Part shown: in pieces, positions 37,901-49,728 of the stretch | Layout: every line of letters begins with the position of its first letter | How positions within the stretch are numbered: the first letter of the stretch is position 1 | From: Pyrocephalus nanus | Lineage: Eukaryota; Chordata; Aves; Passeriformes; Tyrannidae | Length of the DNA: 64,000 bases | NCBI GenBank assembly: GCA_038380795.1 | Contig: CM076259.1 | Location: forward strand, 57,369,938-57,433,937 | Reading direction: 5' to 3' | The notes under the pieces: model-generated | The model's input: the letters and a program-made list of their open reading frames with translations, nothing else | Database searches by the model: none | What the model was told of the DNA's origin: nothing | Translations under genes and position numbers: made by a program

Positions 37901-40900
37901 ATAGAAGTTTATTGACCTTTTAATTAATTTTTACAGTTTCTCATTAGTGTCTTCTCCTCCTATACATTTGGAATCACTAGCATTGAAACTAAAGAGACAC
38001 CACTACAAAAGCAGCAGAAGGATCCAGTAGGAAGTCTACTTCTCCACACATGCTAGCATTAAGCAGCAGTAGCTCCCCAAGGATCTTGGCAGAATCACAG
38101 TAATGTGCCCAGAGGCACATTCTGTGACTCCATCCTAAATCCCTTGCTCATTAGTCTCTTATGAACTCCTCTTATAAGAAAACTTTAGTGCACTTATACA
38201 AATTGTCATTCTAGAAGTTTGGGTTTGGGGTTTTTTTTGTTTCCTTGATCCACATATTTCTTGAAGTGTAGTCTTTGGGGTTAGGGAGTCTACAGTCTCT
38301 TAGTACTCACTTTCCTCTGGTAACTCTATTAAAAGATTCCTCTTTTTTCAGTCCTCATTTCCTATGTAGTTGTTCATAGGGCAGCCTTTTCCAGACAGAA
38401 GTCACCTCTTTAGGACTTCAAAAAATGAAAATCTCTAGTAGAAAATTTGTTATGCAAATACTCCAGCTAAATTGCTTCATTTTACATTTCACTATGAGTT
38501 CCCTGAACAAAATTATACTTCTTTCAAATAGTTGAATATGACCTCAAGAGTTTAGATAAATAGTGAAAGCTCCATCCATGATCTTTTCTTGAAGCCAGGG
38601 GATGTGAACACTACCTTGAGTGTCCTAAAATCTTAAATGCAAATATAGCTTTCCAGAAATGGCAAAAATTTAAACTCTACCTAAGGAAAAAAAAAAAAAA
38701 AAAAACCAAGAAAAGTTGTAGAAATGAAAAAAAAAAAAAAAGTCTATTCTGAATGAGTACAGCTGATTTATCTGAGAAAACAATGTTTAACATTCTGGCA
38801 CAATGAGAAGTTAAATTTGAAATATTTCATAGGCCATTTTAGTTTAAGAAAGATTTTATGCTACTAAAAGTATTTAATATTTAAGGCACTCTTTTCAATA
38901 CAAATATTTTTATTTTATTAATAAGTGTTTTCCTGTTTTATAATCTACTTTTGATAGCACTAGAGAGAAGAATAAATGAGGTGTTTGAATTCCTATGTTT
39001 CTGGGAAAAAATCTTTATCCCAAACCATATAGTCTTTTTTTCCCCCCTGGTCATTTATCAAGGTTGAAAAATGTACTTAAAAGTAATGTAAGGAGACATG
39101 AAAAATCAGATAAACTCTAATATTTACACATACAAACATTACTCTATATTTTTGAGTGGGTGGTTGTATTGTTGTTTTGGTTTTTTTCCTGGTACTTGTT
39201 CGTTTGCTTCTGTTCACAGCCACAAGATCTACTAATAGGTATTATAAAAATAAAAGTTTCCTTTCACTAGTAACAAATGAGAAATTCCATTTTGGAATTC
39301 CAGGACAATCTGACTTCTAGTTTAAAAGAAGTGTTTCCTCTCTATCTGCTAATGACTGAGTGCTATCGATATGAACAGCCAAATTCTGTCAGATTCCACC
39401 TAGGCTATATTTCCAAAATCTCTGTTCTTCCTCTAACTAGGTAGCTATAACTGTACCTTCCAGGAAACTATTGTTTCTTTCATTCTATTGTTCTGTTTGG
39501 ATTATGATCTCAAAGACAACAAATCAAACCTCATACCTCCTACATTTTAGGATCATTAAGAGAAAAATATCTTAAAATTTTACTGTAGAATCATCTCACA
39601 TTTTTCAGATGAACAAATCCAATAGTAGACCATGACTGGGAAGGTTCCTGAGAAATCATGGACCGAAAAACCTACCAGAAAGAACAGTTAAGTGTGGTTT
39701 GAAGAGTGTATGTGGTCTATGTCATCTCTAGCCTATTCTATTCAGATAACTGAGGAGTTCCATGAAAAATAAACTGTAGATTTAACATATTAACATTATT
39801 CACAAAACTTAAAGCATTTTTGTTCCTACTTCACTGTGAGAGACTCTTTCTGTCTTTGTCCTTCCGCCTCTATATCAGTCTATTGTCTTTGTGGTGCTTG
39901 GGGTATATTTCAGCTTTGTGTTTGCTGAGCATTTAATCAGATCCAAAATTATTAAATGCTTCTGGAAAACATGGCCATGTACATAAATACATAAAAAGAA
40001 AAAGGCCTTCATCTAAAGGTAGCACTATTAGTTCAGTCTGAAGAGAAAAAAAAAAAAAAGGATTATCATGGTGATATATATTTTTTTTTTTAAAGAAAGA
40101 AATACATTCTTCGTTTTATAAGTGATATGGAGCACTCACTAGAAAGTGGCATCATCCAATTTATGTAGAATCATCAGTACTTCTTATGTGTTTTACTAGA
40201 GAAAGTGAATGGCATACTGTCCCTAACATGTTTAAACTTTTAGGTTACAGTCTTCAAGATAAAATACTTTCTGTTTTTCAAGACATACATTTCAAACAGG
40301 CTCATTGAATTTGCATTTCCTTTCTAAACTTTCCTTTCATCAAAATCCAACTATTCATAGAACTGTGTTCAACATTGGAGGGAAAGAATAAAAGGGGAAA
40401 ATAAAGGAAAAAAATAACACCAGAAATCATCAGCAATTTCTTATCCAGCATTACATTACTTAAGAAGTATTTCAGCAAACCATAGCCTTGACCAAATGGT
40501 CCTACTTAGCAGCTAACGTAACTTGTCACTGCTGCAAGCTTGGTGTGTGCTCTGATTCTCTACTTCTGGGTCTTATAAATGTATTTTCTCTTCTTTGTCT
40601 TGACATCTTTTTGCAAATTTATGTGTTTCCTTATTTTCTTATTCTGAATTGTTCTCTATGATTTCAAGCAGCTATTTGGTATTGCTAAGTAACATGGAAA
40701 AGATTCAAACCCCTCTACATATGTGCATCTTTTCTTCTGCTCTCAATAATGTATGAGTGAATACAGTGCTCAGGAAACTGAGATTTTAATAATCCTGCCT
40801 TGGACCAGAGGTAACAAGAGCAGGTGTGCATGTATCTCCAGAGAAATGCTGGCAATTCACTTCTTACCTGCCTTGACGTGTGTCTCTCTAGTCCTGAACT

Positions 40901-43900
40901 TCTTCTGAAGACAGATTGCTTATTCTTTCACTATAGCTGATATGAAAAATCAAAGGAAAAATATAAGCCTTGACTAGCTGAAAATTGTGAGTCTCATTTT
41001 CAGTTGTTATCCATTCATGATCTGAATTGAGTCTGTAAGGAATTAAAGGGTAATATATTAACATACAGCATCAACTGTCCTGAAGTTTTACAACTAAATA
41101 TCAAGCTATTCATTTGAATTCAGTCTTACAGCTCCAAAGCTTTCTTTATTTGGGCTCCAGACTTAACGTTGTTTGAGAGTTTCTAAACACTGAATAATTG
41201 ATATCTATTGGCACATGAATAAAAACACATTCTTGGTTTCATCCCAAGATATTCTTCTATCTGGGTTAAACACAACCTTAGCTAGAAAAGTAACCTTGTA
41301 TAAAAAAATCCTATATAAAAAAATCCCCTCTGCTTTCCTTTCTTATCTATTCTATCTGATTTTAGTAAGCAGTAAAACTCTCCTCTGAAAATCTCACAGC
41401 ACCCACGATAAAAAGCCCAAATTCTAATCTTACTATAATATCTCTGTATACTGTGTTTTTCTCCTTCCCTTTTTATTTCTTTCCATCAGAAAATAAATTC
41501 AATAAGTACACTTGAAATTATCTCCAGTGGCATATTTTCATTTTTAATGAAAGATTTACTCTTCTAGGAACAAGATTCATGATTCTCCATTCCCAGAACC
41601 CTCCTCTTCATAGTTTTAAAGTGGGTGAAAAAAAATAGGGAGAATGCTGTAAGAGAGTATTTTACACCAACTCTATCCAAGAGTAATTCACTTTGCTGGT
41701 GAAGATTAAAGCTGGCCAATAGAAATGCTTTCAATGAGTAGTAGGATACCACCATTTCTTTTCACAGACGAAAATCTGCTTTTGACAGCAGAAATATCAA
41801 ATATCAAAACTACTATCAATTATCTTATTCATGACATATGCTGTTAATTAAAGAAAATAAAAAGAAAATTCTTTTTGAGCTCCAGTGACTGCCCCATTGA
41901 TTTCAAAATCACATACTCATATCAGAACAAAACTGTAATTAGTACTAGGCTACCTAGGCTGAACTTGCTCTACACATGCTAATAAATTATTGTAGCATGG
42001 AACTATCCAGAAGGAATCCCACCTCTATGAATTACACCTAAATCAATCATCTTTCACTCCTGTCTTTTCTTGATACTATGCAAATTTTGGACTTTTGAAT
42101 ATTTCTTTACATCACAGATAATTGAAAGTTTTGCAAACTGGCCATTACATAAATTGGTAACAGAAGATCTACAACCATTCACAAAGGATTTAGTCTGAGG
42201 ATGCTCTAAATGTTAAAAATGTAATCATGATTCCTTTCAGCATCCTTATTTAATATTTTTTTATGATTGTTTTACATTGATTATTGATTTTTTTAAACTA
42301 TGTGTTGTGACCTTCATAGCTTAATCTCTTAGCGTGGATTTGTAATTGACATGTTGATGAACATTATTTCACAGTCTCTAGCAGTACAAAAGAAAAGATA
42401 ATTGGAAACTAATGAAAAAACGTCTTGGTTGGTTGAAATAATCATCTCTCTCACAACATTGAAATCAATAAGGTTGAAACCCTAAAAAACCCCCATGTTT
42501 GAAATAGACAAGTTATTGGTGAAAGCTTGAAATGACTTGTTAAAATGACTGTCGACTCTGGAAAAAAAATCTACAGTAATGCAGTGTGAACACTAACTAC
42601 AAAAACAGCAGGGTGCAACCATCTAAGTTAAATCTGGACTCACTGCATTGGTAAATGATGGTTGCATAACGTAAACAATATCAACCAAATACTAATGGAA
42701 GGAGTTTCTAAGGGAGAGACAGAAGGTCTCCTTAGTATCTTCAAAGGATGAATGGGGTGAAAGTTGCTTATTCCTGTTGGCTATAAGCTGTAAAGGGAGA
42801 TGCAGCATATGCTAGCCAAAGGGCTTTGTCTGAACATCATACGATTAGCCACCAAAAGCGCAACTGTATTTGTTTCGTTGTGCCCATATTGCAAGTTCTC
42901 TGGCTGGACTATGTAAACTAAAGTGCATAGCTTTTAAAGGATCACGTTACTTTTCCAAATTTTAAAGGTGAGCCCAGATGTGCTTTCAAAGAATCATAAC
43001 TGATTGCTGGTATCATTTAAAATAATATCATATCCCTTAAGCTGGTAGAGGATGGGAACTCGGATACAGAGATGGGCATGCTGGAAGTTTTCCTTCTAAT
43101 AAAGTGGAGAATCTAAGGAGGTAAACAATCTTTTAATCACTGAAGAAGGAAAACAATGAAACTTACCTTGTAACAGGAACCTAGCAAATATAAAATAACA
43201 AAATAGCATGGTACTATGGTTTAAGGAATTGTCTCAAATTGTCTTGGGCAAGTTATCTTGTGTTCATCAGTGAGGGGAGAGAAAGTCATCACCCCAGCAC
43301 TGTCTTATTATGCTAAATGGAAAAACAGTCAGTCTCCTTCTCCTGGGGCCAGATGACCCAAACTGCCTCATGTTCACACTCTTCTGAAGCCTGCTCTCTA
43401 GTAGAGAAAACTGTCAACCTACACACTAGTCATTAAATGCATCTGTGGTTCTTCTGACTCGAGCCACACTCCTGAAGAACTAAAGTATGGGGGTTTTGGT
43501 ATATTTTTTCCAGTTCAGATTCTCAAAAATATTGAGAGGGTTGTGTTGCATCATGTGGGACTGGTATTTTTATCATATAAAGCTGAAAGTAGGTTTTAGG
43601 TATCCTAGGATATAAGCCTGCTAGGAAAAAGGGAAACAAATCCATTGAAGGATCATTCATTCTCAAGCAGTCTCTGAAGGGAATGACATCTGGTAGCATG
43701 CTCAGGATTTGTCTTTAAAGGAAATTAATTGGAGCAGTCTGAGGGAGCTGACAGTGAATCATGGTGGGTAACTGTGAATCAAGTGCTTACACTTACTTCC
43801 CACCTCTCTTTTGTTCAACAGCCTATATATACACTGACATTTTTAAGACTCTGAAATATATAATTTAGTTTCTATATAATGATTAATTTTGGTTTCTTGG

Positions 43901-44875
43901 AAACAATATAAAGACATTAATATAATAGAGAGCTTAGGGGTAACTTTCCAGATGGTCATAAAGACAATGGGAAATGTCATTTTCCCCTTGGGCATCCATC
44001 AGCCCAGAGTCACTTCGTTTGCACAGACTTTTCTGCTTACTCACAAAGAGCAGACTGATTAGTCGCTACTCGACCTCTGCTCTGGGCTGGAGGGAAAAGG
44101 AGCCTTGTTTTCTGTTAATTTCTCTGCTCTTCTGTTTCCTTTGATCTAATGTGTCCCATCCTTCACCTGCCATGGAATAAGAGAAACATCATTATTACAA
44201 CCTTGTGATTTTCATTCCTTCTGCAACCACTTTGCATGATTTTCTATGTCATTTATTCCACTCTGGCAAAATGTCTAGGCTAGAAAGTACATGGCATTCC
44301 TACATATTTTTATTGCCAACACTTCATCTCTTAATATGATTCTTTATACCTATGGTCTTCTACAGACAACTTATAAAATGCATTTGAGAAGATTTAGAGG
44401 TAAGGATATCATAAATCATGCCAGTTACTGTTTGTGCGTGACAGTGCTCTGTTGTGACCAGCCCACAATTTTTCTGAAGGCAAGTAGCTAAGATCTGATG
44501 AGAACTAAATTACTTTGCAAAAACTAACAATTTTTTTCTGAGCATTTTTGTCAATGTCTACAAACAAATATTTAGTATATAAGAGGGAGATGAAATTCAT
44601 GTTTTACCAGCAATTATTTGCCAAGTGGAACTAATCTGAGTGATCAGAAATAAGATAATTTAAGACAAAATATAATAAGACAAAAGATTTGGGACATTAT
44701 AGTTACAAAAGCAGAACTACAGTTTCCCAACTCAATTGTTCAAGCCCTGTGCCATGTTCAGTTAGTACCATCTTCAGTATAGCAGGGTACTGGAATTTGA
44801 ATAATGACTGTCTAACTATGCTAAATATTTTCCAGGCTACACCAAGTAAAAATGCATTTTTTTAAACATGCACAC
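34940..44875. other. Ten kilobases of AT-rich DNA without a recognised gene or repeat
   Basis: I see no exon, RNA gene or identifiable transposon. Simple runs are A15 (37780-37794), A19 (38687-38705), A15 (38727-38741) and A14 (40046-40059). A 10-bp-arm hairpin is at 37800-37822. Around 36000-36350 the sequence is rich in TAATT/AATTA cores and free of repeats, the texture of a conserved non-coding element, though that cannot be tested here. A pyrimidine-richer patch lies at about 36960-37140. Confidence 0.65.
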
Positions 44876-46230
44876 AGAATCACAGAAAAGAATCACAGAA
44901 TATGCCGAGTTGGAGGGGACCCACAAGGATCATCAAATCCAAATCTTGGCCCTGCCCAGGACCATCCCCAAGATTCACACCGTGTGTCTGAGAGTACTGT
45001 CCACATGCTTCTTCAACTCTGTCAGGTTTGGTGCTGTGACCACTTCCCTGAGGAGCCTGTTTCGGTGCCCAACCACCCACAGGATGAAGAACCTCTTCTT
45101 AATATCCAATCTAAACCTCCCCTGAGTCAACTTCAGGCCATTCCCTCGGGTCCTGTCACTGGTGACCACAGAGAAGAGATCAGGGCCTGCCCCTCCTCTT
45201 CCCCTCACAAGGAAATTGTAGACTGCAATGAGGTCTCCCCTCAGTCTCCTCCAGGCTGAATAGACCAAGCGATTTCAACCATTTCGCATACGGCTTCCCC
45301 TCAAGACCTTTCACCATCTTCATTGCCCTCCTTTGGACGCTCTCTAATAGTTTAATATCTTTCTTATATTACTACATGCAATATTCAAGTTGAGGCCGCA
45401 CCACTGCAGAGAAGAGCAGGAAGCAGAGCAGGACAATCCCCTCCCTCAACCGGCTGGCAATGCTTTGCCTGATGCTCCTAGAGCACAGTTGGCCCTCCTG
45501 GCTGCCAGGGCATTGCTGACTCATGTTCAACTTGCCATCAAGCAGGACTCCCAGGTCCCCGTCTGTGGCACTACTTGCCAGCATCTCATTCCTCAGTATG
45601 TACAAACATCCAGAGTTGCAGAATCTGGCACTTTCCCTTGTTGAACTTCATATGATTGGTGATTGCCCGGTCCTCTGATTTGATGAGGTCTCTCTGCAGG
45701 CCCTCCCTGCCTTCAAGGCAGTCAACAGCTCCTCCCAGTTTTGTGTCATTTGCATCTTGCTTAGTATCCCTTCCAGTTCTGTGTTCATTTATGGAGATGT
45801 TGAAGAGCATAGGGCCCAAGATGGAGCCCTGTGGAACCCCACAAGTGACAAGTCACCAGTCTGATGTCACCCCATTCACTATTACCCTCTGTGCTCAACT
45901 CAGGAGCCAATTGCTCACCCACATGATGTGTTCATCCAGCTATGTACAGGCCATTTTGTCCAGAAGAATCCTGTGAGAGACAGTATCAAAAGATTTACTG
46001 AAATCCAAAAGCATTACATCAACTGGCCTCCGCTGATCAGCTGGGTGGGTTACCAGGTCATAGCAGGAAATCAGGTTGGATAGGTAGGACTTTCCTCTCA
46101 TGAAGCCCTTCTGGCTTTGACCAATGACAAAGTTGTCTTTCAGGCATTTTTCAATACTTCCCAGACTAATCTTCTCCATAATTTTATCAGGCACTGAAAT
46201 GAGACTGACAGGCCTGTACTTTCCAGGCTT
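44876..46230 (-). pseudogene. CR1 LINE ORF2 remnant (reverse transcriptase C-terminal part plus 3' UTR)
   Basis: Read on the minus strand this is CR1 ORF2 followed by its short 3' UTR. The 3' end is the antisense octamer pair at 44876-44900. Recognisable coding pieces in order are a reverse-transcriptase block with VDVMLLDFSKSFDTVSH (about 46090-45960), a following GPMLFN block, the active-site region reading DANDTKLGG (about 45755-45730), MKFNKGKC, and GVLLDGKLNMSQQC with RPQLEYC. The C-terminal domain continues with LFSVVTSDRTRGNGLKLTQG and RFRLDIKKRFF. The FADD-type catalytic box is altered (second Asp is Asn), and frameshifts split the frame into at least four parts, so it is inactive. 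The 5' part is separated by an LTR insertion and resumes at about 46839. Confidence 0.93.
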
Positions 46231-46697
46231 TAGAAGGGTTAATCAAAACACTTTACTGTAAAAACCCACTTTTTTCCCCCCTCCCCTTCTATATTGCTCA
46301 AAGGAAGACTATGTTCTGTACTAGTGCAACAGACCTCAGAAACCCACATCAAACACTGAGCAAGGAGCTCAGCGCTAATAAATCTTACCTAGAGGAGCCA
46401 GGCTAGACATTTGAATAGGTGAAATAGGCCTGAAGCCAAGCCAAGCCTTTTCTCATGTCTTGATGATCAGAACATAGAACAATAGAAAGAACAGGAGGTT
46501 ACGGGGTCAATTGATGATGAAGAGGAAGATCGAGACCCTTTGACAAAGTAAAGACCGGATGGACCCCAAATTATTCCTCAAAGATGAAGACCACGCCTCA
46601 AACTCCGCCCTGGCCCCCATCTGCTATGAATATTGTAATCTATTAATCCAGGATTATGAATATGTATACGAATATGTTGTAATCATGGCCAAAGCTG

Positions 46698-46704
46698 TAT
46701 AAAT
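46698..46704 (+). promoter_or_regulatory. LTR TATA box
   Basis: TATAAAT within AAGCTGTATAAATCACCCC, 76 bases before the AATAAA signal. Spacing and orientation fit an LTR U3/R promoter. Confidence 0.6.
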
Positions 46705-46773
46705 CACCCCTTTCATACCTAACCAACCCGGAGTCCCTTTTTCCAGCAATAGCTGGGGACTTTCGCGGCCGCT

Positions 46774-46779
46774 AATAAA
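46774..46779 (+). terminator. LTR polyadenylation signal AATAAA
   Basis: Lies just after GCGGCCGCT and before ACCTGCTGTTT. It is followed by a TGTGTCTTT stretch that could serve as the downstream U/GU-rich element. Confidence 0.55.
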
Positions 46780-46838
46780 TACCTGCTGTTTAAAGGCATA
46801 AAACTGTGTCTTTAAGCAGTTTTTCAATCTGCCTTTTT

Positions 46839-46950
46839 GGGCATCACTCCTTCTTGCCTTTCTTGAAAATCAGGACAACGTTCACCAGCTTCCAGTCAGC
46901 TGGGACCTCTCCGGATTCCCATAGATGGTTGAAGACAGATTCAAACCCTT
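46839..46950 (-). pseudogene. Continuation of the CR1 ORF2 remnant
   Basis: CR1 resumes after the LTR. Plus-strand landmarks are CTTCTTGCCTTTCTTGAAAA, CAGCTTCCAGTCAGCTGGGA and CCTCTCCGG. On the minus strand this encodes the reverse-transcriptase stretch just upstream of the 44.9-46.2 kb part, so both belong to one insertion. Similarity fades after about 46950, marking the 5' truncation point. Confidence 0.85.
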
Positions 46951-48160
46951 TTCTCAAAACTAACTAGAACCATGCCACTCCTAGTCCAGGAAACTGTTTT
47001 TCTAAGTAGGCAATGTGCTCAGAGTAACACTGCATCTTAGTAGGGCCTTATATTCAGCTCAGCTCCATCCCAGCTCTTTCATTTAGAACTGACCTTATTC
47101 ACAGATGTTTTATATCCCATTTTCCAAACCTTTCAAGGAGGTGATGATTTTTTCATTCATGACTGTACAAAAAGATCAAAGATAAAATAAATAATTAATA
47201 CAAAGACAAAGCATAAAACCATTCTCCCAGTGGATTACGTTTGTTTAACGACTGCAAAATGGTCCATCTTCCATCACTTTTCTCTCTATATATTTCAAGC
47301 CTTATAATATATGCAGATTTGATTCCAAACCAAAGGCTGACAGGATTTGAACAGTGTCTGAACTGACAATGCCTTGCACATAATGAATAGGTACCTCTGT
47401 TTACTTTATTAATACAACAAATGGTCCATTTTAACAAATGTGCCACCACCTGCTGCCTAATCAAACATGTAGTCACAAATTCATCTGAAATAAAGCAATC
47501 TCTATTGATGAGAGCATTCTCATATAAATAGTGTTTATCTCCACCTTAAGAAAAAGATGGTGAGAAACATAGGACATATACTTAGGAAAATAAATGAGCT
47601 ATACTCTTATATATATTTTTTTCTTTCTAAGAAAGAAAGGGAGAACAGAATGAAATCAATATGAAATTAAATACTACCCCAAAAATGATAAATTAGAAAT
47701 ACTTCCTTATATATTCATATATCTCAGTGGGTTTCTTTCAAAATTATTATCCAAATCAAAAACTACTAAAACAGAGAAGAAAAAGAATTAGCTTGCAAAC
47801 AATAAAAACTATGATCTGACATACCATCTCAGAAGAAAACAATAACTATTTATTCATATAAAAACAATTTCCTTATATTTATTTTCAAAGAAAAATTATT
47901 CAAAATAATGTCTTACCATGCTTTCAATAGGCATCTCACAGAAAAGTGATATAATTTGTGACAGCTGCAATACAGCTATGTTTTTTATTTCTTTTGAAAA
48001 AAAAATCTACAAAACAAATCACAGCTATGATTTCTTGCCTACCTATTCTTAATTAGAATCCCAAGCTCCATAACAAATCACTAGGAACAAGAATGAATAT
48101 CCTAAGACTGATTTGAGAAGTCCCTGCTTCTTTCATACCTTGATGTGGTAGAATATTCAG
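46951..48160. other. AT-rich intergenic DNA
   Basis: No gene, RNA or transposon recognised. A 93-codon minus frame at 47195-47476 shows no domain and is treated as chance. Confidence 0.65.
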
Positions 48161-48360
48161 AGAATCACAGAACGGTTAAGGTTGGCTGCGACTTCTGGAC
48201 ACTGTGTATAGTATAGTTCAACTTCCTTATTCAATCAGGGTCAGCCCGAACAGCTTGCTCAGGGCTGTGCCCAGTCAGGTTTTTAACATCCCCAAGGATG
48301 ATGACTTCAGTCAGCTGTCTGTGCAACCTGTCCCAGAGTTTAATCACCTGCACCCAACAA
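48161..48360 (-). mobile_element. CR1 LINE 3' fragment, antisense
   Basis: Begins AGAATCACAGAACGGTTAAGG, the antisense CR1 tail. It continues with GGGTCAGCCCGAACAGCTTGC, GCTCAGGGCTGTGCCCAGTC, TTTTTAACATCCCCAAGGATG and a CAACCTGTCCCAG segment. It is about 200 bp of 3' UTR and ORF2 end, and is non-coding. Confidence 0.9.
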
Positions 48361-49376
48361 AATGTTCACTGTGTCCTAATTCACAGCCTGTAAATTTGAG
48401 TAATCTGACTCAAAAGCACTGAAGGATGTTTATGCTAGTTCAGTTTCTTGGGTGATATTTATGCCTTCAAATCACAATGAATGTTAATTTATAATCACAA
48501 AAACTTTTAAGTGAAATAAAAAATAACTGTAAAGGGGAAGGATCACTTTGGTGATTTTTATCTTCATTTTCACTTACAGATGTAATGTATTTATCCATTT
48601 ACTTCCCTACTCCTCTTCAAGCTTTCTTGTTTCTCTGCATTGTCTTCTCTCCATGTTCTTCATTGTACTTTATCGCTCTCCCTCTTTGTTGAACAGCTCT
48701 CTGTCTTTCAATTGTCATTGTCATGACGGGCATTTTGAAAGCATTTTGCAAAAAGGATTTGCTTCATAATATTTCCTAAGCTGTGTGGATATGTACATGT
48801 CAGAGTGATGTCTCTCTCTGTCATTCCTCTGCCATTGCTGTATCCTGTACCTTAACATTTAATTCCCTCAAACTGAGCTTTTCCTATTTATTCAATTCAT
48901 GGTCTATTATCACATCTTCTTGATATTTCTTCCTAACTTTTTTCTGCTTTGTGCATATTTGAGTGAAAATTTAATGTACAATTTCCTTGCTCATATTGCA
49001 GTTCTCTTCATTTTCATTGCACATCAAACACAAAAGTGCAGCAAAGAAATCGGTTTCTTACAGATACATCAAATGCTTTAAACTAACCCTTCCATTTAAT
49101 ATACAGTGTAGATTTTGGATATGCGCCAATATACTTTGGGCATATTTTTTCAGAGATTTTCACTCTTTTTTTTTTGTTTTGATACCTTGGAGTTTTGATG
49201 TTTTGATTTTTTTAATTTTTGTAGATCTTAGAAGTAGTTATGTAGTAAATGTAGGTTTTAGAGGAGCAGCATATTATCCCTTTACCCTTTAACACACCAG
49301 CTCAAATACCTGTTACCCATTCCCATATCAATTCCCAAAATTCCACAGCCAGTTTAGTCTCTTTTTCAAGGTAGAA
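48361..49376. other. AT-rich intergenic DNA
   Basis: No feature recognised. Several Leu/Phe/Ser-rich open frames on the plus strand reflect T-rich composition. Confidence 0.65.
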
Positions 49377-49728
49377 TGGTAGAAGAACACCCTAACCCTA
49401 TGGAAGAAGAGGCATCCATAGACTCAACAACCTTCAGGCCTAGAGTTCTGGAAGGTCTCCAAGGACATTACGTGCTCTGAGGAAGATGAAGATGAAGAAG
49501 AGGGGGTCTCAAAACACCCCCAGACCCAATTTCCAAGAGGCGTGGTGGGGGGAAGAACCTGGGTGGTGGCTGGACGGGATTGGGTGAAAATCATTACAAA
49601 AACTGGGAACATCTGTATTTCAGGACCGTGTGCTGGAGGTATTCCAGAAAGCCTGGGGGCTCATTAAAACCTTTGTATCCTTATCTTATCTCCTACCTAA
49701 TTTGGCTTGGAGTCTTTTTTCCCCACAG
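49377..49728 (+). other. Unrecognised GC-richer block with LTR- or exon-like signals
   Basis: The block stands out from its AT-rich surroundings. One plus frame reads VEEHPNPMEEEASIDSTT before a stop. After a frame change a Glu/Asp-rich run and about 45 further open codons follow (about 49478-49663). ATTAAA at 49663-49668 is followed by a T-rich stretch that ends in a TTTTTTCCCCACAG motif (to 49728), which resembles a splice acceptor or an LTR end. No target duplication was found (TAGAA before, GCCAT or CAGCC after). It could be a short LTR, a decayed retroelement coding piece or a host pseudogene. Confidence 0.35.

Larger units (their letters stand above)
46231..46838 (+). mobile_element. 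Solo LTR inserted in the CR1 element (ERV class uncertain)
   Basis: The CR1 sequence breaks after TTTCCAGGCTT and resumes at GGCATCACTCCTTCTTGCC. In between is about 608 bp of unrelated DNA with promoter and polyadenylation signals on the plus strand: TATAAAT at 46698-46704 and AATAAA at 46774-46779, 76 bases apart, as in the R region of compact LTRs. U5-like sequence follows to the CR1 junction. An 8-bp GCGGCCGC site at 46765-46772 stands out in AT-rich surroundings. The flanks GGCTT and GGCAT could be a 5-bp target duplication with one substitution, but the outer bases are not TG...CA, so the exact ends and the class are not settled. No internal viral genes are present. Confidence 0.75.

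Noticed and set aside
38090..38131. AGAATCACAG and ATTCTGTGACTC as CR1 tail pieces
   Set aside because: The two short matches face opposite ways with no CR1 body on either side, so chance is the simpler reading.
44852..45268. 135-codon plus-strand frame rich in Pro/Ser/His
   Set aside because: It is the antisense shadow of the CR1 ORF2 C-terminus, whose true coding strand is minus.
45390..45976. Plus-strand frames of 84 and 106 codons
   Set aside because: Antisense of CR1 reverse-transcriptase sequence. The minus-strand translations carry the recognised motifs.
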